Assembly (NCBI RefSeq): GCF_000217915.1
Contig: NZ_AFOZ01000022.1
Location: 1-64,000, forward strand
Length of the DNA: 64,000 nt
Source of the DNA: Shewanella sp. HN-41
GTDB lineage: Bacteria; Pseudomonadota; Gammaproteobacteria; Enterobacterales; Shewanellaceae
Direction: 5' to 3'
A model generated the notes under the pieces. The model did no database searches. It had not been told where the DNA came from and was given only the letters and a program-made list of their open reading frames with translations. The position numbers and the translations under genes were made by a program. How positions within the stretch are numbered: position 1 is the first letter of the stretch; each line of letters opens with the position of its first letter. Of this stretch, positions 56,651 through 64,000 are shown in pieces.

Positions 56651-58708
56651 ATGAGCAAGGCCACCTTTGACCCGACACTTTATAATAAAAGCAATAATGA
56701 ATCCTTTAGCCAAGTGTTGGATAAACATTTATCCCGTCGTAACTTTGTAAAAGGTGGGCTCGGCATTAGCGCTATGACCGCCTTTGCAGGTATAGGTTTA
56801 ACGGGCTGTGGCTCTGATGGTACTTCGACTCCTAACCCCATCGATCCTGTTGTGCCAGTCCCCCCTACCCAAAGTAGTGTAAAACTGAATTTCGCCTCAG
56901 TCGCTGGGTCGCGCTTAGATGCGGTAGTGGTCCCAGAAGGTTATAGCGCTCAAGTGCTTGCGCCTTGGGGAACACCATTAAATTCAAAAGCTGCACCTTG
57001 GAAAGCCGATGGCAGTAATACCGCCGATGACCAAGCAAACGCTGTTGGTATGCACCACGATGGTATGCACTTCTTTCCCCTGAATGAGGCTGGTGATGAC
57101 GGTTTATTGTGTATCAACCATGAATATATCGATGAAATGGCCCTGCATCCCAATGGCCCAACGGTAGATGCGACCACGGGTTTACGCACTATTGTCGATG
57201 AGGTCCGTAAGGAAATTAATGCCCATGGTGTGTCTGTCGTAAGAATTAAACTGATTAATAATCAATGGGAAGTTATCTATAACGACAGTCATAACCGCCG
57301 CTTTACTGGTGCGACAGTGATGGATGTCAGTGGACCGCTGGCCTATTCTTCACTGCTCGAAACCCGTTACTCCCCCGATGGCAGTCAGGCTCGTGGCACA
57401 CTCAATAACTGTGGCAATGGCTATACCCCCTGGGGCACTTATTTAACCTGTGAAGAAAACTGGCCGGGTTACTTTGCTAATCGTGGCACCTTAACTGCCG
57501 AACAAGCCCGCATCGGGATCAGCAAGACCAGCACTCGCTACGGCTGGGATGATCTTGCAGGCCACGGTGAAGAACGGCTCGATGAATTTGCCCGTTTTGA
57601 TGTGACGCCAACGGGGGCCAGTGCACAGGATGACTATCGCAACGAGGCGAATGGCCACGGCTATATCGTTGAGATTGACCCCTATAATCCAAACTCGCGT
57701 GCCATTAAACGTACCGCACTCGGTCGCTTCCGCCATGAAGGCTGTACCTTTGGTAAACTGACTGAAGGAAAACCCGTAGTGTTTTACTCTGGCCACGACT
57801 CTCAGTTCGAATACTTATATAAATTTGTGTCGAATGCCGTGTGGGATCCACAGGACGCAACCAGCTCTAATCGCCTGCAAATGGGTGATAAGTACATGAA
57901 TGAAGGCACATTATATGCTGCTAAATTTAACGAGAATGGCGGCGGTGTATGGTTACCTCTCACCTTAGATAGTCAAACCACGGACGGCAAAACCTTAGGC
58001 AATAGCTTTGCGAGTCTGGCCGATATTATCTTAAATACCGCGGGCGCGGCGGATTTAGTCGGCGCGACGCCTATGGATCGCCCAGAGTGGTGCGCGGTCG
58101 ATCCATTCACAGGTTCTGCCTATTTGACGCTGACCAACAACTCTAAACGTACCGAAGCCAACCCCGCAAATCCAAGACTTAAAAACACCTTTGGACATAT
58201 TATTCGTTGGGATGAAGGCGATAAAGACACTGAATTTGCATGGGATATTTTTGTATTCGGATCGCCCAGCGATGGTAATGCTGAGACGAACCTTTCGGGC
58301 TTAACAGATCTGAACCAATTTGCGAGCCCTGATGGCCTAGCCTTTGATAAACGAGGTATTTTATGGGTTCAAACCGATAATGGTGCCAAGGAAGTCACTG
58401 AAGAGACCAACGATCAAATGCTGGCGATTGTCCCTTCTACACTGCTCGACAGCGCCAACAAACAGGCAAGTGTGACGGCCGATAACCAAATGGAATTAAA
58501 GCGTTTCTTCGTCGGTCCAAATGATTGTGAAGTCACAGGTTTTGCCATTAGCCCTGACTATACCTCAGTGTTTGCCAATATCCAGCATCCAGGTAACTGG
58601 CCCTACTCGTCCAATGCGGCGCAAGTAACGCCAGCGGGTACGACATTACGCCCTCGCGCTGCCACTGTCGTTATCCGTAAGTTAGATGGCAAGGAAGTCG
58701 CCATATAA
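56651..58708 (+). CDS. phoX: PhoX-type alkaline phosphatase (DUF839)
   Basis: A 685-residue PhoX phosphatase that releases phosphate from organic esters outside the cytoplasm using Ca/Fe cofactors. It has a Tat signal SRRNFVKGGLGISAMTAF (about 30-47) ending near a Cys (LTGCG), so it may be lipidated. Family motifs: CGNGYTPWGTYLTCEENWPGYF (about 255), LGRFRHEGC, and SPDGLAFDKRGILWVQTDN. GGAG precedes the ATG at 56651 and a Pho box lies upstream. Monocistronic. Confidence 0.93.
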   Translation: MSKATFDPTLYNKSNNESFSQVLDKHLSRRNFVKGGLGISAMTAFAGIGLTGCGSDGTSTPNPIDPVVPVPPTQSSVKLNFASVAGSRLDAVVVPEGYSAQVLAPWGTPLNSKAAPWKADGSNTADDQANAVGMHHDGMHFFPLNEAGDDGLLCINHEYIDEMALHPNGPTVDATTGLRTIVDEVRKEINAHGVSVVRIKLINNQWEVIYNDSHNRRFTGATVMDVSGPLAYSSLLETRYSPDGSQARGTLNNCGNGYTPWGTYLTCEENWPGYFANRGTLTAEQARIGISKTSTRYGWDDLAGHGEERLDEFARFDVTPTGASAQDDYRNEANGHGYIVEIDPYNPNSRAIKRTALGRFRHEGCTFGKLTEGKPVVFYSGHDSQFEYLYKFVSNAVWDPQDATSSNRLQMGDKYMNEGTLYAAKFNENGGGVWLPLTLDSQTTDGKTLGNSFASLADIILNTAGAADLVGATPMDRPEWCAVDPFTGSAYLTLTNNSKRTEANPANPRLKNTFGHIIRWDEGDKDTEFAWDIFVFGSPSDGNAETNLSGLTDLNQFASPDGLAFDKRGILWVQTDNGAKEVTEETNDQMLAIVPSTLLDSANKQASVTADNQMELKRFFVGPNDCEVTGFAISPDYTSVFANIQHPGNWPYSSNAAQVTPAGTTLRPRAATVVIRKLDGKEVAI

Positions 58709-58771
58709 CGGACTTAAGGAACAAGGGTATTTTGGGTCCAAGTGCTGTCCCGTGAACCGACGGAATGAATT

Positions 58772-58798
58772 AAAAATCCCCTGTTTAAGGGGATTTTT
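58772..58798. terminator. Bidirectional terminator between phoX and the efflux operon
   Basis: AAAAATCCCC (58772-58781) pairs with GGGGATTTTT (58789-58798) around TGTTTAA. It serves the convergent phoX and efflux transcripts. Confidence 0.88.
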
Positions 58799-58823
58799 AT
58801 TGTCTTTTGTGCGGCTAAACGAC

Positions 58824-60284
58824 TTAAATCTGCCCGCCTCCGAGTGCTCGATATAAAGCCACTTTCGCTAATTGTTTATCCCGCAAAATTTCACTATAGG
58901 CTAATTGCGCACTAAACAACTGTCGCTGTGCATCCATTAAGTCTAAGGATGTCGCAACACCATTTTGATACCTCAATCTAGCAAGACGTGCATATTCCTT
59001 TGAAGACGCAACTAACTCCTGCTGCGCACCGCTCGCAAGCTCGGCACGTTTCAGATTATTTAAGGCATCGTTAACATCGAAATACGCATTCAATACGACC
59101 TGACGATAATTCAGCATGGCTTGTTTAGACGCTTCAGAGGCGATATCAAACTGTGCGGAGATTTTACCGCTGTTAAAAATTGGCGCAGTAATGCCACCTA
59201 GTAATGACCAAGTCACCCCATTGGCGTCGAAAATGTCCGCTAGATGGTCATTTTCACGGCCGTACATACCCGAAATAATAAACTTGGGGAAAAATGCTGC
59301 CCTAGCAACCCCCACATCGGCATTCGCGGCGATCATCGCTTGCTCGGCTATTTTGACATCGGGTCGCATACTTAATAACTGCGATGGGACGCCCGCATTT
59401 AGCTCGTTGGGTAATCCTCTTATATCAGGCAGATTTTGGCGTTCTGGCAATGGGTAGTCATACTCACCAAGCAAAATATATAGCTGATTTATTTTATATT
59501 TTCGTTCATAATTCAACTTTGGCAAAGTCACTTTTGTGCTCTGCAATTCGACTTCAGCCTGGCGCACATCTAGCCCTGAAATCATCCCATTTACATGGCG
59601 TAATTGGGCTATCTTCAACTCTTTCTGCCTTAGTGCGACAGTCTCACTCGATACTCGATAACGCTGCTCCACATCCAGCCATTCATAGTAGCGATTAGCG
59701 ATATCACTGATAAGACTCACATAGGTTAAACGAAGCGACTCAACCTCGGATAGGTACATCGCCTCGGTTGCTTCACTCGTATGTCGATTCGCCCCCCATA
59801 GATCTAACTCCCAAGAGACTGTACCTTGAAGATCTAAGGTCGATTCCGGGCTGGGTGAATCATTGGTTGCAGCGCTATCGAGCGTGCGCTCAAACCCCGC
59901 CGATAAGACAACATCCGGCCAGAGTGCACTGTTGGATACAGTCATCTTCGAACGGGCGGCGATTAGACGGGACTGGGCAATTTGCAGATTGAGATTGTTT
60001 GCTAATGCATGTTCAATCAACTGTAAAAGTGCGGGATCTTGATAAAAATGGCGCCACGATAATGCCGCGCTACTGCTTTGGCGGAGGAAATCTTCGCTAG
60101 TGGTGTCTTGTATTTGATACTGTTCGGGTAAGTTCAGCTCTGGCCGTTGATAATCAGGCCCAACGGAACAGGCGCCAACACTGAGCGCGACCAAAAACCC
60201 TAAGAAAATGGGGTTGAATTGCAATCGCCCCATTGAAGCCCGGTGCTGACCCGTCACAGGGGAAGAATACGGGTGATTAGCCAC
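58824..60284 (-). CDS. Outer-membrane efflux channel (OprM/NodT family lipoprotein)
   Basis: The outer-membrane channel of a tripartite RND pump, 486 residues or 469 from the internal ATG at 60233, which gives a cleaner lipoprotein signal (GFLVALSVGACSVGPDYQRP, lipobox VGAC). Two outer-membrane-efflux repeats follow, with LRYQNGVATSLDLMDAQRQL in the second. The first ATG at 60284 overlaps the RND gene by 8 bp. Last gene of the mfp-rnd-omf operon. Confidence 0.9.
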   Translation of the reverse strand: MANHPYSSPVTGQHRASMGRLQFNPIFLGFLVALSVGACSVGPDYQRPELNLPEQYQIQDTTSEDFLRQSSSAALSWRHFYQDPALLQLIEHALANNLNLQIAQSRLIAARSKMTVSNSALWPDVVLSAGFERTLDSAATNDSPSPESTLDLQGTVSWELDLWGANRHTSEATEAMYLSEVESLRLTYVSLISDIANRYYEWLDVEQRYRVSSETVALRQKELKIAQLRHVNGMISGLDVRQAEVELQSTKVTLPKLNYERKYKINQLYILLGEYDYPLPERQNLPDIRGLPNELNAGVPSQLLSMRPDVKIAEQAMIAANADVGVARAAFFPKFIISGMYGRENDHLADIFDANGVTWSLLGGITAPIFNSGKISAQFDIASEASKQAMLNYRQVVLNAYFDVNDALNNLKRAELASGAQQELVASSKEYARLARLRYQNGVATSLDLMDAQRQLFSAQLAYSEILRDKQLAKVALYRALGGGQI

Positions 60285-63200
60285 GGCTCACCTCCTCTGT
60301 CACGTCTTGATCTAGGAGCGGCACCTCTTTGGTCTCAATGGATTGCTTTGCTTGTGTCTTTTTCACCCAACCCGCGGTGGTGACAAAAAATAACGGAACA
60401 AAAACGATCCCTATGGTGGTCGCCAATACCATTCCGCCTAAAATAGGCAGTGAAATGGATTGGCGGCTTACAGCCCCAGGACCCGCGGATAAAACCAAAG
60501 GTAATACGCCAAGGATGAAAGCCATAGAGGTCATGAGTATCGGTCTAAAGCGCATCGTTGCCGCCTCCAAGGCCGCCTCCAAACAGGATTTTCCCTGTTG
60601 GTGAAGTTGGTTAGCAAATTCCACAATCAGAATGGCATTCTTCGCCGCCATACCAATGAGTGCGATAAAAGCTACTTGGAAAAACAAATTACTCTCCATG
60701 CCGCTGATAAAGGTCGTGATTGCCGCACCGAGTAGCGCAATCGGCGCAATAAGTAACACGGCCACAGGTATGCTCCAGCTTTCGTACAGAGCCGCTAAAA
60801 ATAGAAACACAAATAGCAGCGCTAAGCCAATAGCAACGCCCGTTTGATTAGCCGATTGCACCTCTTGGTAGGTAATTCCAGTCCACTCATATTTAAATTC
60901 ATCGGGCAATATCGGTTTTGCAACTCGCGCTATCGCCTCGATAACATCCCCGGTTGCATAGCCCGCGGCAGGCGTCACATTGATGGAAGCACTGGAAAAT
61001 AGGTTGTAGTGGGTCACCGATGAGGGACCCACAGTGTACTCGTATTTAGCTAACACCCCAATCGGTACCATAGCGCCGCTCGCTGAACGCACATAATAGT
61101 CTTTGACTTGGTGTGGAAATTGTCGATAGCGTTCTTCCGCTTGAATCTTAACTCTATAGACTCGGCCAAACAGATTGAAATCATTGACCGTCGACGAATC
61201 AGTTAATGTTTTGATTGTACTGTAAATATCACCAACATTTACCCCGATAGCCATGGCTTTTGCTTCGTCCACTGACAAATGCAATTGCGGAATCGCACTT
61301 TGCAATGACACACTGGCACTGGCGACCTCGGGTTGAAGTTTTAAGATTTCGACCAACTCATTAGCGGTTTCAACCAAGCCTTGAAAGTGAGTCCCAGAGG
61401 TATCTTGCAATTGCATTTCAACGCCAGAACCGCTCCCCAATCCCGGCACCGCTGAGGGTAAATATAGGTTAAACTCAGCTTCTAATACCTGTTCTAACTC
61501 CTTATCAATGGCTTCCATTACGGTTTCAACGGTGGCATTGGTGGCTTCGCGCTCAGCCCAAGGCTTAAGTACCACTTCAAACTGCCCATTGGCCTGATTG
61601 GCACCCGAACGGCGATTTTCACCCGCAAGGGTAAAGGAATAAGCTACGGCGGGATGGGCACGAACATATAGCTCGGCCTTCTTCAATACCGTCTCAGTAC
61701 GATTGACCGTTGAACCATCGGGTAAGGTCATGTCGATAAAGAACCTTCCTTGATCTTCATCGGGCATAAAACTGCTCGGGATATGCGACATGATCAAATA
61801 CACCCCGCCCAACATGATCCCAAAGGCTAAATAGCTGCGTTTGGCGTATTTATTGGTTAGGGCGACAAGGGCAACATATTGGCTGGTACCTAAATCGAGT
61901 TTTGTATTAAGCCAGTAGAAAAAGCCCTTCTGCGGCGATTTACCCGGCGCGAGCAGTAAGGCGCACAATGCAGGACTCAGAGTCAAGGCGACCAAGGTTG
62001 AAATTAATACGGCGACCGTAATCGCTACCGCAAATTCACGGTACATAATCCCTGTGATCCCCGCTAAAAATGACACGGGCACAAATACGGCGCAGAGCAC
62101 TAAACTGGTTGCGACTAGGGCACCTGAAAGCTCTTTCATCGCGCCACGTGTTGCATCCACTGCCGACATTCCCTTCTCGTGGATCAGCCGTTCAACGTTC
62201 TCCACCACCACAATGGCGTCGTCAACCACAATCCCAATGGCGAGTACTAACGCCAACAAACTCACCGTATTAATCGTAAAACCAAAGGCAAGCATGGCGG
62301 CCAGCGTGCCAATTAATGACACGGGCACGGCGATCGCGGGGATCAAAGTCGCGCGGGCATTTTGTAAAAATAAATACACGACAAAAACCACCAGCACTAA
62401 GGCCTCGATCAAGGTGTGGATCACTTCATCGATGGACTCTTGAATAAAAATAGAGGCATCGTAAAACACTTGCCATTTAATCCCCTGAGGAAACTTTTGG
62501 GCCAGCTCTGCCATGGTCTGTTTGACCTTTTGAGTCACCTCTAGGGCATTGGCCCCCGGTAGCAAATATACCTGCAAGATAGTGGCATTTTGCCCATTAA
62601 GCTGGGATTGTAAGGTGTAGGCAGAGGAACCTAATTCAACGCCAGCAATATCCCGCAGGCGAATAAGCGAACCATCGGGGTTCGCGCGCACAATGATTTC
62701 ATTAAACGCCTGAACTGAGCTCAATCGTCCCGCAACACTGATAGGCAGTGTCAGACTAATATCATCGCTGTTAGGTTGAGCCCCAATGGTGCCCGCGGGA
62801 GATTCCTTATTTTGGGCTTTAATCGCATTGATCACATCTGTGGTGGTTAAGCTGTACCCAGCCATGGCATCGGGTTTAAGCCAGATACGCATCGCGTAAC
62901 TACGTGAGCCAGTATTTCGAGTGCGCCCCACCCCCGGAATACGCCTAAGTGCCGATTCGATATTGATAGTGGCATAGTTACTTAGGTAAATTTCATCGAA
63001 ACGCTCATCATCTGAGGTCAGGGCGAGCTTTAATAATTCAACTGAGGCATCTTTAGAGACTGTCACACCTTCGGTTTGCACATCTATGGGTAAACCGCCG
63101 GCAGCCTGTTGGGCCGAGTTTTGCACATCGACTGCCGCTAAATCCGCATTTGTCCCCACATCAAAGGTGATCGTTACGCTCGTGCTACCAGAGTTAGTAC

Positions 63201-63444
63201 TCTTTGAACTCATGTAGATCATATTGGGTACGCCATTGACTTCTTGCTCAAGTGGCGTCGCCACTGACTCGGCGGCCGTGGTCGAACTTGCCCCAGGGTA
63301 GGATGCCGAAATTGTGACTTGGGGAGGCGTGATATAGGGATATTGATCGACGGGTAACTTGAACATCGCAATGGTGCCAAGCAGCACAATAACAATCGAA
63401 ATTACACTCGCAAAAATGGGCCTATTGATAAAAAACTGCGCCAT
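60277..63444 (-). CDS. RND efflux pump inner-membrane subunit (HAE1/AcrB family)
   Basis: A 1055-residue proton-driven exporter with twelve helices and two large periplasmic loops. The N-terminus FFINRPIFASVISIVIVLLG, proton-relay Asp pair in GIVVDDAIVVVENVERL (helix 4) and the Lys in GMAAKNAILIVEFA (helix 10) are all intact. This places it in the hydrophobe/amphiphile (HAE1) subfamily, exporting drugs, dyes or detergents rather than metals. 11 bp after the mfp gene. Confidence 0.95.
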   Translation of the reverse strand: MAQFFINRPIFASVISIVIVLLGTIAMFKLPVDQYPYITPPQVTISASYPGASSTTAAESVATPLEQEVNGVPNMIYMSSKSTNSGSTSVTITFDVGTNADLAAVDVQNSAQQAAGGLPIDVQTEGVTVSKDASVELLKLALTSDDERFDEIYLSNYATINIESALRRIPGVGRTRNTGSRSYAMRIWLKPDAMAGYSLTTTDVINAIKAQNKESPAGTIGAQPNSDDISLTLPISVAGRLSSVQAFNEIIVRANPDGSLIRLRDIAGVELGSSAYTLQSQLNGQNATILQVYLLPGANALEVTQKVKQTMAELAQKFPQGIKWQVFYDASIFIQESIDEVIHTLIEALVLVVFVVYLFLQNARATLIPAIAVPVSLIGTLAAMLAFGFTINTVSLLALVLAIGIVVDDAIVVVENVERLIHEKGMSAVDATRGAMKELSGALVATSLVLCAVFVPVSFLAGITGIMYREFAVAITVAVLISTLVALTLSPALCALLLAPGKSPQKGFFYWLNTKLDLGTSQYVALVALTNKYAKRSYLAFGIMLGGVYLIMSHIPSSFMPDEDQGRFFIDMTLPDGSTVNRTETVLKKAELYVRAHPAVAYSFTLAGENRRSGANQANGQFEVVLKPWAEREATNATVETVMEAIDKELEQVLEAEFNLYLPSAVPGLGSGSGVEMQLQDTSGTHFQGLVETANELVEILKLQPEVASASVSLQSAIPQLHLSVDEAKAMAIGVNVGDIYSTIKTLTDSSTVNDFNLFGRVYRVKIQAEERYRQFPHQVKDYYVRSASGAMVPIGVLAKYEYTVGPSSVTHYNLFSSASINVTPAAGYATGDVIEAIARVAKPILPDEFKYEWTGITYQEVQSANQTGVAIGLALLFVFLFLAALYESWSIPVAVLLIAPIALLGAAITTFISGMESNLFFQVAFIALIGMAAKNAILIVEFANQLHQQGKSCLEAALEAATMRFRPILMTSMAFILGVLPLVLSAGPGAVSRQSISLPILGGMVLATTIGIVFVPLFFVTTAGWVKKTQAKQSIETKEVPLLDQDVTEEVSRG

Positions 63445-63455
63445 TATTGTTGCTC

Positions 63456-64000
63456 CTATTTTTGCGGTTCGAGCGCCTGATGTTTTAGTGCACCAGCCTT
63501 TGCCATCTCATCTTCCTTTGCCGCATATTCCTTGGCACTTAATGGCTCAGCAAGCTGGCCGTGGCGAACTCGGTGCATGCCTTCTGTTATCACCATCTCA
63601 CCCGCTTTTAAGCCACTCTTAACCATGACACCTTCGATTCCTTGATGATCGATCACAATAAAGCGCCGCTCGACTATGTTACTGGGCAGCACCACCATCA
63701 CATAGACGCCACCTTGGTCTACTTGGGTGGCTTTCTGGGGGATCACCACAGCATTGGGCGTTTCCGAAAGTTTAATGCGCACATTGGTGTATTGACCCGG
63801 TAGCAGCTCTTTTTCGGGGTTGGGTAAAATGGCTCTAACTTCGAAGGTACCTGTATTGGGATTCACCTGGGGATCGGTAAAACTGACATCCCCTAAATAA
63901 CAGTATTCACTGTTATCTGGCAAGGTAATACGGACAAATCCAGCCAGTGCTTTACCCTCCGTCTCCGCTTCTTTCTTAGCGGAATAACTGGTTAAGCGTC
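63456..64000 (-). CDS. RND periplasmic adaptor (membrane fusion protein), cut by the window edge
   Basis: The C-terminal 181 residues of an AcrA/MexA-type adaptor; the 5' end lies beyond position 64000. The visible part has the beta-barrel and membrane-proximal segments: PNTGTFEVRAILPNPEKELLPGQYTNVRI and VVIPQKATQVDQGGVYVMVV, then a charged tail (KEYAAKEDEMAKAGALKHQ). The frame stays open to the edge (LTSYSAKKEAETEGKALAGF). It links the RND and OMF proteins. Confidence 0.92.
   Translation of the reverse strand, partial: RLTSYSAKKEAETEGKALAGFVRITLPDNSEYCYLGDVSFTDPQVNPNTGTFEVRAILPNPEKELLPGQYTNVRIKLSETPNAVVIPQKATQVDQGGVYVMVVLPSNIVERRFIVIDHQGIEGVMVKSGLKAGEMVITEGMHRVRHGQLAEPLSAKEYAAKEDEMAKAGALKHQALEPQK

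Overview
The window looks like the chromosome of a Shewanella species, close to the S. oneidensis / S. putrefaciens group. This is inferred from gene content, gene order and remembered protein sequences, not from a search. Supporting signs are the ttcA-uspE-etrA(fnr)-cbb3 oxidase block, the lrp/ftsK/lolA/rarA/serS and thrS/infC/rpmI/rplT blocks, and a moderate base composition.

Layout. 0-10.4 kb: a leftward respiratory block with ttcA, uspE, the oxygen regulator etrA, the cbb3 assembly genes (a DsbD_2-type membrane protein, ccoS, ccoI, ccoH) and the oxidase ccoNOQP. A perfect FNR palindrome lies upstream of ccoN. 10.4-15.8 kb: accessory genes, namely a lipoprotein, a frameshifted HD-GYP response regulator, a Cys-rich small protein behind a perfect Fur box, a lone tyrosine recombinase, a gene-poor tract, a hypothetical gene and tRNA-Ser(TGA). 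15.9-20.5 kb: the punC/punR pair, a frameshifted Bax-inhibitor-like membrane protein, and tusDCB-tusE for tRNA 2-thiolation. 20.6-31 kb: serS, crcB, rarA, lolA, ftsK and lrp leftward, with ald and trxB rightward. 30.8-36.9 kb: the thrS-infC-rpmI-rplT operon (infC apparently starts at AUA), two small proteins, riboflavin synthase and a MATE exporter. 37.1-37.3 kb: two identical tRNA-Val(GAC) genes.

From 37.7 to 52.6 kb lies a copper-resistance island directly beyond the tRNA-Val pair. Its leftward arm encodes a Cys/His-rich protein, a DUF411 protein, CopA multicopper oxidase, CopB, CopC, CopD and an NTF2-like protein. A TonB-dependent receptor is transcribed divergently from a MerR regulator, over a promoter with a 19-bp spacer. 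A decayed siderophore receptor and a TauE-type permease follow. The rightward arm encodes a Cu-type P1B-ATPase, a membrane-anchored cupredoxin, a DUF2933 protein, an isoprenylcysteine-methyltransferase-like membrane enzyme, a Met-rich secreted protein with 21-bp tandem repeats, and a DUF5676 protein. Together they would oxidise, bind and export copper in the periplasm and pump it from the cytoplasm. The role of the methyltransferase-like protein is unknown and is the most interesting open question here.

52.9-64 kb: ecotin, a frameshifted small gene, a RecQ-type helicase, an unknown gene, a PhoX-type phosphatase behind four Pho half-sites at 11-nt period, and a tripartite RND efflux operon that runs off the right edge.

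Three genes (10993-12572, 18445-19105, 53515-53789) are each broken by a one-base change in a homopolymer run. That pattern suggests assembly error at least as strongly as real mutation.
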